From positions 2,480,001 to 2,544,000 of the forward strand of contig NZ_CP187259.1 of assembly GCF_049676595.1 (NCBI RefSeq): DNA of 64,000 bases, given 5' to 3'. The position numbers and the translations under genes were made by a program. The notes under the pieces were generated by a model that searched no databases, was not told the DNA's origin, and worked only from the letters and a program-made list of their open reading frames with translations. Source of the DNA: Methanocella_A sp049676595 (GTDB lineage: Archaea; Halobacteriota; Methanocellia; Methanocellales; Methanocellaceae). Shown piece by piece: positions 16,590 to 25,027 of the stretch (position 1 is its first letter; the number at the start of each line of letters is the position of its first letter).

Positions 16590-17778
16590 GGTAAATTCCC
16601 CCAGTCATTTTTCCGGCAGCGCCCGGCTGCTGCTTGGGTACGGTGAAGTAGAAAGTACTCCCCTTGCCAGGCTCACTCTCGAGCCATACTCTGCCCCCGT
16701 TGGTGGTGACGATCTTTTTGACAATGACCAGACCTATGCCCGTACCATCGACTTTCCTGCTCCGTTCGTCCGGAACGCGCAAGAACATATTGAAGAGCTT
16801 GTCGTGGTACTCAGGGGCTATGCCGATACCGTTGTCCCGGATGTAGAATGCCCATTCGTCCCCTTCGTCCCGGGAGCCGACCTCGATTACAGGGTGTTCA
16901 GGTGTGCCGATATACTTGATCGCGTTGTCTACGAAATTCAACAGGATTTCGGACAGGCGCTTCTTCGAGTATACCACAACAGGCATATGTTCGGCAACCA
17001 CAAACTCGATCCCCTTAGCCGCAGGCTTGCCTTTCAGGGTCTCGATGCAGTCGCGGGCCAGGGTAGAGGTGTTTATCTCGTCGACCTGATCGGTAATTTT
17101 GCCCGCACGTGAAAGCTCCAGCAGATCGTGGATTAGCGCTTCCATGGTGTCGATGTTTTTGTACATCCGCTTCAGGTAAAAATTACCGTCTTCCCCGAGC
17201 TGCTTCCCGAAGTCGTCCTCCATGGCGGTGACGTAGCCCTGCAGCGAGATCAGCGGAGCTTTGAGGTCGTGGCTGACCATGTAGAGGAAGCTCTCCATCT
17301 CGACGTTCTTCGACTCCAGCAGCTGGTTTCGCTTCTCGATCCCTTTCCGCAGCCGGACCTTTTCTGTCACGTTATCGACGAAAAGCACGACACCTTCAGG
17401 GCTTTCTCCGTCCTTTTTAATCGGCACGATCTTCAGGCTCACGTAGATTGTGCCTGATCTGCCCGAGACGTGCTCGAAGCTCTGATCGGAGTAATCCTTG
17501 CCGGTATCCAGGACAGCTTGAATGCATTTGCCCAGGTTTTCCCCGGCAAAAACTGGGAGGACTTCCAGTATACTCCTGCCCAGGACATCCGTCTCTTTCA
17601 GCCCGTAGACCTTCTCGCTAAACCGGCTCCAGCGGGTGACCTTCATGTCCCGGTCGAGAGCTATCAATACCATTCGCATACTGTCGACTATTGCATTATC
17701 GATAGTTACAGCTCCAAGATACTGTTCCTGCCCGCCACTAGAAGGTAAAGTATGCAGTGCTTCATTATACCCGCTCAT
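16579..17778 (-). CDS. PAS sensor histidine kinase (HisKA type)
   Basis: 399 residues, soluble. A PAS domain occupies about 20-135 (MRMVLIALDRDMKVTRWS). After a short coiled coil comes a canonical HisKA H-box (FLYMVSHDLKAPL, His near 165), then a HATPase with an N box (LLNFVDNAIKYIG), IRDNGIGIAPEY and GTGIGLVIVKKIV. The start at 17778 is preferred to the GTG at 17787 because an AGGTGG Shine-Dalgarno lies five bases upstream. It is the first gene of the operon with two receiver proteins, its likely phosphorylation targets. It lacks membrane segments, so the signal is cytoplasmic. Confidence 0.92.
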   Translation of the reverse strand: MSGYNEALHTLPSSGGQEQYLGAVTIDNAIVDSMRMVLIALDRDMKVTRWSRFSEKVYGLKETDVLGRSILEVLPVFAGENLGKCIQAVLDTGKDYSDQSFEHVSGRSGTIYVSLKIVPIKKDGESPEGVVLFVDNVTEKVRLRKGIEKRNQLLESKNVEMESFLYMVSHDLKAPLISLQGYVTAMEDDFGKQLGEDGNFYLKRMYKNIDTMEALIHDLLELSRAGKITDQVDEINTSTLARDCIETLKGKPAAKGIEFVVAEHMPVVVYSKKRLSEILLNFVDNAIKYIGTPEHPVIEVGSRDEGDEWAFYIRDNGIGIAPEYHDKLFNMFLRVPDERSRKVDGTGIGLVIVKKIVTTNGGRVWLESEPGKGSTFYFTVPKQQPGAAGKMTGGIYHDE

Positions 17779-17972
17779 ATCGTCCACCTGGTAATCATAA
17801 ACTGGGATATCAACAGCCGCATATCATGCGGCCTCAATTAAAATCAGCACGATGATAATTAAGCGTAATCTATGCAATTATTAATTACATTCCTGCGATA
17901 ACAGACATTTTTAAGAAAACAGGACTATTTTTGGGCCCGATAACTACAGGTTAATCCGCAGCTTAAAAAAGT

Positions 17973-17981
17973 GATATATAG
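17973..17981 (+). promoter_or_regulatory. Probable TATA box for the lipoprotein gene at 18054
   Basis: GATATATAG preceded by an A-run (TTAAAAAAGT) resembling a BRE. The start codon is about 75 bases downstream, giving a leader of about 50 bases that includes the AGAAGGATT Shine-Dalgarno before the ATG. Confidence 0.45.
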
Positions 17982-18053
17982 CTACAAGTCTTTTTGTAAT
18001 ATGCCGGCATGGCGGACAGATGATCGCCCGCGCCGCCGGCAGAAGGATTACCG

Positions 18054-18383
18054 ATGTCGCAAAAAATGATATACCTGGCAGGCGTTTTCCTGATCATGGT
18101 AGCCGTGCTCGCTGCCGCCGGCTGCACTTCCGCGGCCGAAAGCGAAGATGCGAAGAGCATGATCAATAAAACGCTCACAGGGCATAACCTCACGTACTAC
18201 AATATTGCGGGCCAGCCCATGAATCATACGATCGCCTCTGAAGATATTGTAACAATCGATCCTACCACCTACAAGAACGCCAGCGCCTGGAAGGTGCGCG
18301 TAGGAACGTCGCTGGCCTGGGACCTGACGATGAGTTCGGACGGCACAGAGATTCTCTCCGTAGACCAGCTGTTCAGAACATAA
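18054..18383 (+). CDS. Small lipoprotein of unknown function
   Basis: 109 residues. The N-terminus is a signal peptide (about 5-23) ending in a lipobox-like AAGC, so Cys24 may be lipid-anchored outside the membrane. The mature part has a beta-rich look with two repeats of polar strands and the phrase AWKVRVGTSLAWDLTMSSDG, compatible with a PepSY-like or small beta fold, but no family is certain. An AAGGATT Shine-Dalgarno precedes the ATG. It stands alone and is followed by a hairpin terminator. Confidence 0.7.
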   Translation: MSQKMIYLAGVFLIMVAVLAAAGCTSAAESEDAKSMINKTLTGHNLTYYNIAGQPMNHTIASEDIVTIDPTTYKNASAWKVRVGTSLAWDLTMSSDGTEILSVDQLFRT

Positions 18384-18398
18384 GTGGGATTATGCGTG

Positions 18399-18431
18399 TG
18401 CCGGGCACCGGAAGAAAGCCCGGACATTTTT
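18399..18431 (+). terminator. Hairpin and T-run terminator
   Basis: CCGGGC at about 18401-18406 pairs with GCCCGG at about 18418-18423, followed by a five-T run at 18427-18431. It lies 18 bases after the lipoprotein stop. Confidence 0.55.
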
Positions 18432-18549
18432 AGTATTCCTTAGAAGCTCTACGCCGGCGTATCGACCTACAAGTTATCCCGATCATGCGTTTAATTTTAG
18501 CGGCCTGTCGCTAAATCCTGTAGATTAAGCGGGTAAGGTTTTTATTATT

Positions 18550-18560
18550 AATATATATAA
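18550..18560 (+). promoter_or_regulatory. TATA box for the secreted protein at 18588
   Basis: AATATATATAA in an A/T-rich tract, centred about 33 bases before the ATG at 18588. A leader of only about 8-10 bases would just hold the GGGGGGAAG Shine-Dalgarno. Confidence 0.5.
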
Positions 18561-18587
18561 CTAAGTTTAATAGTGTGGGGGGAAGTT

Positions 18588-19034
18588 ATGTTTAAGGTTA
18601 AGCTTTTAGTGATGTTTCTAGCACTGGCTATGATCTCCGTTCTGCCTGCCGGGGCATGGATGGGGCCCGACTATATTGCCGGGTCCCTGCCGCTGGCGGC
18701 AATCACTCCGTATGGCACCGTCGGATCAGGCATCTACGAGACTGACTGCTGGACCACAAGCGGCGGAGCGTCAACGGTCTCCGACTCGTTCGCCAGCAAC
18801 GTGATCAGCCCGTTCGGCGGCGGAGCATTCTTCGACCCGTGCTTCAGCCCGTGCGGGTTTGGCGCAGGACCGTCATGCGGTGGCCTGGCACAGTCAGGGC
18901 TGGGCGGTAACCAGGGAGCCCAGCAGTCTGAAACCGCTACGAGGACAAGCACGACAGCCTTCGGTATCGGTCCGCTGCCCGGCCTGGTCTTCGGCATTCC
19001 AGTGGCAGGGCCTGCCGGTTTAACGTACTGCTAA
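18588..19034 (+). CDS. Small secreted cysteine-containing protein, unknown
   Basis: 148 residues from the ATG at 18588, preferred because of the G-rich Shine-Dalgarno just upstream. Residues 1-23 form a signal peptide ending LPAGAW. The mature protein is rich in Gly, Ser, Ala and Pro, with a central cluster of cysteines (DPCFSPCGFGAGPSCGG, plus TDCW upstream and a C-terminal Cys), suggesting disulfide bonds outside the cell. No known family was recognised. It has its own promoter and a strong terminator, so it is probably an abundant single-gene transcript. Confidence 0.65.
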   Translation: MFKVKLLVMFLALAMISVLPAGAWMGPDYIAGSLPLAAITPYGTVGSGIYETDCWTTSGGASTVSDSFASNVISPFGGGAFFDPCFSPCGFGAGPSCGGLAQSGLGGNQGAQQSETATRTSTTAFGIGPLPGLVFGIPVAGPAGLTYC

Positions 19035-19050
19035 AAACATCGATCCGGTT

Positions 19051-19082
19051 GCCGGGCATGACATCCCGGCAGTTGCTTTTTT
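19051..19082 (+). terminator. Strong hairpin and T-run terminator
   Basis: GCCGGG and CCCGGC (19051-19070) form a stem with a short loop, followed by TTGCTTTTTT to 19082. It follows the secreted-protein stop by 16 bases. Confidence 0.65.
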
Positions 19083-19231
19083 AAAAATATTTCTAAAAGT
19101 GGCTTTATGTGATTATATATTGATAATTACCGAAAAATATTAAATTACACAATAGTTAACGCAAATTTTTTAACCATTGAATGAATAGTTTATTAAAATG
19201 GTTAGTAGCCATTCGGATGGGGTAGTGGGTT

Positions 19232-21397
19232 GTGAAAGTCAAAATAGATTTTAAGAGCATATCTATCAGGCTACTATTGTTAGTTTTAGTCATCACGACA
19301 GTTCCGATTGTCTTTTTAACCTATAACAACGACAAAGTCCTCACTACTGACAAGGATGACCAGCTGAAGGATAAAATCCACGACGTTTCTGCGCTGGTCG
19401 AGCAGGTATACAAATCCAAGATGGCCAACGATCAGATGGAAGCCATCAAGCTTAGCCAGGACCCCCGCATGCTTCCGGCCATCCAGGAAAAGAACAATAC
19501 GCGAGTGAAAAATATTGTCGACGAGTATTCCCGAAAAGGCCAGACTAACTATATTATTACAGTTGTTGACGAGCAGGGTATCGTCATCGCCAGGTCGGCC
19601 AATAACCAGTCGGGCGACAGGACAACGAACCGTTTGATCTACGACGCGCTGGAAGGAAGAGACACGTCGATCACAGATGTGCTGGATAGCCAGGTGATCG
19701 AGTCGAACAACCTGTCCGCCCAGGTCAACGCCACGCAGATGAAGGACGGCCTCGCGATCATCAACACGGAGCCGATCAAGAATGCCGAAGGAGACATCGT
19801 CGGCGCCGTCAGCATCTCAGAGGTGCTGAACAACAACAACGAAATCGTGGACTACATCACCGAGGAAACGGATGCTTACTGCTCTATCTTCCAGAACGAT
19901 ACCAGGATTGCCACGACGCTGATGGACAGTAACAACAACAAGATCATCGGCACCAGAGTGCTCCCGGAAATCTCATATCAGGTCCTGTACGAGGGAAAGA
20001 CCGTCGAGGGCATCTACAACATCAACAACCTGACTTTATACACTCACTACGAGCCGCTACGGAACGCAGATAACGTAACTGTGGGCATGCTCTTCGTAGG
20101 CTACAACGTAGAGCCCGGGCTGCAAAGGTTGTACCACATGCAGGAACAGGCGATTATCACGGCCCTGGCAGCCTCCATCATTTTCATATCCATCGGCTAC
20201 ATCATGGTCCGGACCATCACCCGGCCAATAAAACGTATAGTGACAATCGCCAACAGCATCGCTGCCGGCAACCTCGAGACCCCGGTGGAAACAGGCGCCA
20301 GCGGTGGCGAGATCGGAGAGCTCTCGGTCGCCATCAAGCAGATGGTCAGCTATATGGTGACCAACATCAAAGAGCGCATTAACTATAACGAGTCAATTCT
20401 GAAGGGCATATCCGACCCGATGCTGGTCGTAGACAACGAAGACAGGATCACTTTCTTCAACGAGCCCGCCTCCGCCCTGACCGGCTTCACCCAGCAGGAG
20501 GCCATCGGGCAGAGCCTGTTCAGCGTGCTCTACACCGAGCACGGCGATAGCTACCTCAAAGAGATCATCCAGAAGAAAGACGTAGTCCGGGGCTTCGAGC
20601 TGACCATGAGGCAGAGAGCCGGTAACAGGGCCATTGTCCGAGGCAGCAGCTCCCCGATCAAGGACGCCAATGGAGACAACATAGGCACGATTGTGCTGCT
20701 CCACGACATCACGAAAGAGCGTGAATCGGACGAAAAGATCAAGGCCTCCCTGAGGGAAAAAGAAGTCCTCCTGAAGGAGATCCACCACCGGGTAAAGAAT
20801 AACCTGCAGATCATCTCCAGCCTGCTCAACCTCCAGTCCGGCTATATCAAGGATAAGCAGTCGCTGGGCATGTTCAAGGAGAGCCAGAACCGGGTCCGGT
20901 CCATGGCGCTGATCCACGAAAAGCTGTACCAGTCCAAGGATATTGCCAGGATTGACTTCGCGGAGTACATCAAGAACCTGACCGGCAACCTCATCCGCTC
21001 CTATGGCACTGGCGGTCCCGTAAGGCTGAAGATCGACGCAGACGCAGTATCACTGGGCATCGATACGGCGATCCCCTGCGGCCTGATCATCAACGAGCTG
21101 GTCACCAACGCATTGAAGTACGCGTTCCCGGACAACCGCATCGGCGAAATCCGCATCGAGCTCGCCGAGATCGAGGGCGAGAACGGCGAGAACAGCCACT
21201 ACCGGCTGGTTATAGCCGATAATGGAGTCGGCCTGCCCGAGGGCGTAGAGATCCGCAAAACCAGCAGCCTCGGCCTGCAGATCGTGACGACGCTCACCGA
21301 TCAGATCAGGGGCCACATAGAGGTCAAGAGGGAAAACGGCACTGCGTTCATCATTACTTTCCAGGATGCGAAAAGCAAAGGAAAGCAGGGGCAATAA
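19232..21397 (+). CDS. Membrane sensor kinase: Cache-HAMP-PAS-HisKA_2
   Basis: 721 residues from a GTG start. TM1 (about 10-30) is followed by a large extracytoplasmic single-Cache-type region (about 35-300; NYIITVVDEQGIVIARS is the typical beta core), TM2 (about 305-328), HAMP (330-380), PAS (about 388-500; DPMLVVDNEDRITFFNEP) and a HisKA_2 H-box (KEIHHRVKNNLQIISSLL, His518-519). The HATPase domain ends in DNGVGLPEG. HisKA_2 kinases are common in methanogens and usually lack a linked DNA-binding regulator. It is monocistronic, with no receiver nearby. Confidence 0.92.
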   Translation: MKVKIDFKSISIRLLLLVLVITTVPIVFLTYNNDKVLTTDKDDQLKDKIHDVSALVEQVYKSKMANDQMEAIKLSQDPRMLPAIQEKNNTRVKNIVDEYSRKGQTNYIITVVDEQGIVIARSANNQSGDRTTNRLIYDALEGRDTSITDVLDSQVIESNNLSAQVNATQMKDGLAIINTEPIKNAEGDIVGAVSISEVLNNNNEIVDYITEETDAYCSIFQNDTRIATTLMDSNNNKIIGTRVLPEISYQVLYEGKTVEGIYNINNLTLYTHYEPLRNADNVTVGMLFVGYNVEPGLQRLYHMQEQAIITALAASIIFISIGYIMVRTITRPIKRIVTIANSIAAGNLETPVETGASGGEIGELSVAIKQMVSYMVTNIKERINYNESILKGISDPMLVVDNEDRITFFNEPASALTGFTQQEAIGQSLFSVLYTEHGDSYLKEIIQKKDVVRGFELTMRQRAGNRAIVRGSSSPIKDANGDNIGTIVLLHDITKERESDEKIKASLREKEVLLKEIHHRVKNNLQIISSLLNLQSGYIKDKQSLGMFKESQNRVRSMALIHEKLYQSKDIARIDFAEYIKNLTGNLIRSYGTGGPVRLKIDADAVSLGIDTAIPCGLIINELVTNALKYAFPDNRIGEIRIELAEIEGENGENSHYRLVIADNGVGLPEGVEIRKTSSLGLQIVTTLTDQIRGHIEVKRENGTAFIITFQDAKSKGKQGQ

Positions 21398-21422
21398 TTA
21401 AAATAAAAGTTTTTAACTTAAG

Positions 21423-21653
21423 TTACTGGATGACTGTGAACCGGTAAAACATATCGTACTCGGAGAGAGTCTCCTTGATCCAGCGGACATCTGTGGGAGG
21501 TGTGGTCTTGCTCACTTTCACCACGACTTCCGGGAGTTCTTCCCCTTTATCGCTGCCCTCCTTCAGGTTGAAGGACTCGACCAGCGAGGACAGGCGAAGG
21601 CTGTCGTTAGGATTTCCGAGCAGGTTGTAGATCTCTTCGGCGAAATCGCTCAT
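21423..21653 (-). CDS. Small acidic hypothetical protein
   Basis: 76 residues from the ATG at 21653, chosen for its GGTGAT Shine-Dalgarno; a longer frame to 21719 lacks one. The sequence is acidic and soluble: a helical N-terminal half (FAEEIYNLLGNPNDSLRLSS) and a strand-rich end (PEVVVKVSKTTPPTD). No family was recognised. It lies just downstream of the lipoprotein gene on the same strand (63 bases apart), so co-transcription is possible. Confidence 0.6.
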   Translation of the reverse strand: MSDFAEEIYNLLGNPNDSLRLSSLVESFNLKEGSDKGEELPEVVVKVSKTTPPTDVRWIKETLSEYDMFYRFTVIQ

Positions 21654-21715
21654 GGTATCACCAATACACTTCATCTCATATAAAATGTGCTGCCGAAAAT
21701 AGGCAGCGCAAGGCT

Positions 21716-22279
21716 TCAAGACGACTGGAGGAGCCCGTAGTACTTCTTTTTCACTTTATAATCGCCCTTCTGCTGCTCCACGGGCTTGTAGTAGTAGGGC
21801 CTGATCATATAGCCGTCTTCCGGCGCAGGGAGGGCGATTAACAGCCTGCCCGTAGCCCGTCCAGAGCCGTCACCGATAACCTTCGAAGGGTAGTCGAAGA
21901 CTGTGTTAGGCTCTAAGTCCTGCAAAGGCGCAGTGGCATTCTTCCGGTACTCGATACCGAACCACGAGTCGTCCGTCTGCACAGGCTTATCCGAGTCCAC
22001 GTAAACTGTGATCGCGTAGATTACCTCCCCCGGGTTTGGGGTGATACCCTCGTACTGCTTTGGATAAGTCATCAGCCGATAGGTAAAGTCAATGTGCGCT
22101 TCGTCGCTCCCCGGCACAGGAGTCGGAGAAGCCACCTGGGCAGACGGTGCCGCAGGCAGCGTCGGCTGCTGGGTCGGAGCAGGAGAAGGGCTTGCGGCAG
22201 GCTGAGTGCAGCCGGCGGCAAGCACGATGAGCGTTAACGATACCATGAGCACCATGGCTCTGATCACATGGCCATTCAT
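21716..22279 (-). CDS. Lipoprotein of unknown function
   Basis: 187 residues from the second of two adjacent ATGs, placed five bases after AGGTG. A signal peptide (about 6-22) ends in LAAGC, a lipobox, followed by a Pro/Ser/Thr-rich spacer of about 35 residues. The globular part (about 60-165) looks beta-rich, like the immunoglobulin-like DUF4352 lipoproteins, with alternating strands around VIYAITVYVDSDKP. The protein at 43149 has a similar plan. Its ligand or partner is unknown. Confidence 0.7.
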   Translation of the reverse strand: MNGHVIRAMVLMVSLTLIVLAAGCTQPAASPSPAPTQQPTLPAAPSAQVASPTPVPGSDEAHIDFTYRLMTYPKQYEGITPNPGEVIYAITVYVDSDKPVQTDDSWFGIEYRKNATAPLQDLEPNTVFDYPSKVIGDGSGRATGRLLIALPAPEDGYMIRPYYYKPVEQQKGDYKVKKKYYGLLQSS

Positions 22280-22308
22280 CATATCACCTCTCTGATCAAT
22301 GTAGGTCA

Positions 22309-22318
22309 GAATATAAAT
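22309..22318. promoter_or_regulatory. Shared TATA region between divergent genes
   Basis: GAATATAAAT reads as a TATA box on the + strand (about 22 bases before the ATG at 22336) and as ATTTATATTC on the - strand (about 32 bases before the ATG at 22279). A single A/T tract therefore seems to serve both the lipoprotein and the CBS-domain gene. Confidence 0.45.
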
Positions 22319-22335
22319 GTGCTGGTCCCGCAAAA

Positions 22336-22824
22336 ATGTGCATCACCCTCATCATCCCCCGGGAACATATGAGGGTTGAGGAGCACGCAGGCACCATGCA
22401 AGTGAAGGATGTCATGACCAGAAGCATCATAGCTGTCAGCTCTGAGGATTCTGTCGCTGCGGCGGCGAAGGTGATGAAGGCCAGGAACGTCGGCACAGTC
22501 ATGGTGATCGACGGCAGCGACGTCAAAGGCATGATCACCGACAGAGCCATCGTGACCAGAGTAGTCGGAGAAGATAAAGACCCCAGAACAGTGCCCATCC
22601 GCACCATCATGACCCGGGACATCATCACCTGCAGCGAAAACACAGACATCATCGACGCCGCCCGAACCCTCGGCGAAAACAAGATCAGGCGCATGCCCGT
22701 CGTCAACGATAAACACGAGCTCGTGGGCATCGTCTCAGTTTCCGACATAGCCCTCAAGATCAGGCCATGCGTCGACTCGATCTTCGAAGAGATCACCAAG
22801 GCTGCCCGATCATTCAAACTATAG
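22336..22824 (+). CDS. CBS-domain pair protein
   Basis: 162 residues consisting of two CBS motifs: VKDVMTRSIIAVSSEDSV to about residue 80, then IRTIMTRDIITCSENTDI to about 150. Stand-alone CBS pairs (Bateman modules) bind adenosine nucleotides or SAM and regulate a partner enzyme or transporter. The first ATG is about 22 bases from the TATA box and could be leaderless; internal ATGs at 22369 and 22396 would give a protein starting directly at the first CBS domain. The partner is not apparent from neighbours. Confidence 0.85.
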   Translation: MCITLIIPREHMRVEEHAGTMQVKDVMTRSIIAVSSEDSVAAAAKVMKARNVGTVMVIDGSDVKGMITDRAIVTRVVGEDKDPRTVPIRTIMTRDIITCSENTDIIDAARTLGENKIRRMPVVNDKHELVGIVSVSDIALKIRPCVDSIFEEITKAARSFKL

Positions 22825-22874
22825 ATAGAAGAAACTTTTAGACCTTCACCATACGACGAAAGAGTGTCGAGTAA

Positions 22875-23402
22875 CCATGGCTGCGCGGCGACACCAAGAC
22901 AATAGCGAACCACGACCGGTCGGATGGTTAATTGAAACCACGGCGGCACGGCGACACCAAGACAATGGCGAACCACTACAACTGAGCGGTTATTTAAACC
23001 ACGGCGGCACAGCGACACCAAGACAATGGCGAACTATGAAATTGGAGGGCTCTTTTTATTATCCACGGCGACACCAAGACAGAGCATTAACCAAAAATGC
23101 TGGTCGGGCAGATCGCTTAGCCTGATTTTGATCGCATAGCCAGAAGTTTCTACACCCTCGATGAAACCCGCCAGACCTCTGGGACTCGGATACATAAACA
23201 CAGTTGTCTCCGTGCCATCAGCCCGCCGTGCCGCCGTGGATCTTAAAGAGAGCTTTACCACCCAGGTACGGACTGTCTCTGTGTCGCCGTGCCGCCGTGG
23301 TAAAAATATTAATCTGGTTAACACTTCACAAATTGTCTCCGTGCCGCCGTGGTTAGAACAGCTGCTCTCCAGTTGTCATGATAAGGAGCCGTACCGCCGT
23401 GG
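22875..23402. repeat. Modular palindromic repeat element, copy B
   Basis: Left arm: three inner units of about 61 bp starting near 22875, 22938 and 22998, each with CGGCGACACCAAGACAA. Core: from about 23060 (CACGGCGACACCAAGACAGA, then GCATTAACC) to about 23210. Right arm: inverted units with CCGTGCCGCCGTGG, ending with an inverted outer unit (TTGTCATGATAAGGAGCCGT) near 23402. The left arm lacks an outer unit. It fills the gap between two convergent genes, the CBS protein and the methyltransferase, whose stop is 24 bases beyond its end. Confidence 0.85.
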
Positions 23403-23425
23403 TGAGAAATGTACAAGACAGCAAG

Positions 23426-24325
23426 TTATTTAGGAGAATTATTCCGGGCGAAGACGATGACGCTCATGCCGATTCTGTTTACAGGCCAGAGGCCGTAAAG
23501 CCGGTCTTCGAAGAAGGCGAGGAACTTGAAGACGGCTGTGGTGAGCTTGCCCGGGTGGTCCTGGAGCATCAGGGGGCTGGGCAGGATGTTGGTTATGGCG
23601 TGGATACCGTAGACCTTTTCTACCTTACAGCCGCGGGCGCCTAATTCTTTGTATAGCTCTTTGCAGGTGAAGGTGCGCAGGTTCAGCTCCCGCACTTTGC
23701 CTTCTCCGAAGGACAGCGGGAAGACATAGGGATAGCCTTCGGACAGCGGCCTCTTGAAGTACCCGATCACGTGGCCGAGCTTTTCGTGGTATTGCAGCGG
23801 GTCGCCAACCAGGCAGCTTAAGAGGCACCAGAACATGTCCGGGCGCCACTTGTTGTCCGATTCCAGAAATATATAGCCGCCCGGCTTCAGCACCCGGGCA
23901 ACCTCGTCGAAGAAGCAGCCATAGTCAGGGATATGGTTCAGCGTGCTGCCCGCGCATGACACTGCGTCGAAAACCCCGTCCGCAAACGGCAGCCGGCAGG
24001 CATCGGAGACCATGCAGATGTTTTCCCCGATCTTTTTATTGGCGACGCGCACCAGCCCGGCGCTGATGTCGACGCCGACTACATCAATGCCCTTTTCCCT
24101 GAACAGCATCGTCTGCTGGCCGGTACCGCAGCCCACATCCAGAACGATTGCACCCTTCGGCAGAGAGGGTATGAAACGATCGGCCACGAGCTCCCGGATT
24201 CGCCCGAACAGGTACGGGAAAAACAGGCCCTCGTACGTGTCGTAGATATCGGATGCATCATCGTAGACATCCGCGTTGTACTTCTTCAGCGTATCAGGGT
24301 TAGGAGTAATCGTATTTCCGGGCAA
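23426..24325 (-). CDS. Class I SAM-dependent methyltransferase
   Basis: 299 residues. The Rossmann methyltransferase core shows motif I VLDVGCGTGQQTMLF (about 67-81), an acidic residue ending strand 2 (VVGVDIS), the motif II region DACRLPFADGVFDAVSC and then LKPGGYIFLESDN. The family (UbiE/BioC-like, Methyltransf_11) acts on many small molecules, so the substrate cannot be given. The C-terminal third is specific and unassigned. The start is a TTG with GGGAT just upstream; no ATG is available. The gene is flanked by two copies of the modular repeat element. Confidence 0.85.
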   Translation of the reverse strand: MPGNTITPNPDTLKKYNADVYDDASDIYDTYEGLFFPYLFGRIRELVADRFIPSLPKGAIVLDVGCGTGQQTMLFREKGIDVVGVDISAGLVRVANKKIGENICMVSDACRLPFADGVFDAVSCAGSTLNHIPDYGCFFDEVARVLKPGGYIFLESDNKWRPDMFWCLLSCLVGDPLQYHEKLGHVIGYFKRPLSEGYPYVFPLSFGEGKVRELNLRTFTCKELYKELGARGCKVEKVYGIHAITNILPSPLMLQDHPGKLTTAVFKFLAFFEDRLYGLWPVNRIGMSVIVFARNNSPK

Positions 24326-24412
24326 GAGTATCCCTGCGAATGATGTATTAGATATCTATAGAGTAAATAAGCCTTCTGGACCCAATAATAGCTACAATAC
24401 TGAAATATCATC

Positions 24413-25027
24413 CCAGCGGCGCTGCGACATTGAGACATGGTGATCTGCAATAACTGGAGGGTTATAGTAACCACGGCGGCACGGCTCCATATTCTGACTA
24501 CTGGATATCAAATGATTGAACCACGGCGGCACGGCTCCATATTCTGACTACTGGATATCAAATGATTGAACCACGGCGGCACGGCTCCATATTCTGACTA
24601 CTGGATATCAAATGATTGAACCACGGCGGCACAGCGACACGGAGACAACTGTGACGCCGAACAGGGTACCCCTTTTTAGTTCACGGCGACACGGAGACAG
24701 CCCATTAACCAAAATAGGTTCACTGGCCAGACGTTTCAGTATATCCTTATGATCACAAAGCCGGTAAACTACTTTCTATAGTGATTCCTGGTATCACCAG
24801 TATTGTAATAATAAGCGGATTGTCTCCGTGCCGTCAGCTCGCCGTGCCGCCGTAGATCAAAAAAGAGGGCCTTGTTATTCGGGTACGGTTGTCTCTGTGC
24901 CGCCGTGCCGCCGTGGTTCAAATAACCATCCAGCCATCGTTTCCCACACTGTCCCCGTGCCGCCGTGCCGCCGTGGTTAGAACAGTTGCCCTATAGTAGT
25001 CAGGATAAAGAGCCGTGCCGTAGTGGT
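24413..25027. repeat. Modular palindromic repeat element, copy C
   Basis: Starts with a degenerate inner-type unit (about 24413-24470), then three identical 50-bp outer units at 24471, 24521 and 24571 (each beginning CCACGGCGGCACGGCTCCAT), one inner unit at 24621 (CGGCACAGCGACACGGAGAC) and the conserved core (about 24675-24830: CCATTAACC, CGTTTCAG, AAAGCCGG). The right arm has inverted inner units, then an inverted outer unit ending at the stop codon of the AlkD-like gene. Unlike copy A, the outer unit rather than the inner one has expanded. Confidence 0.85.
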
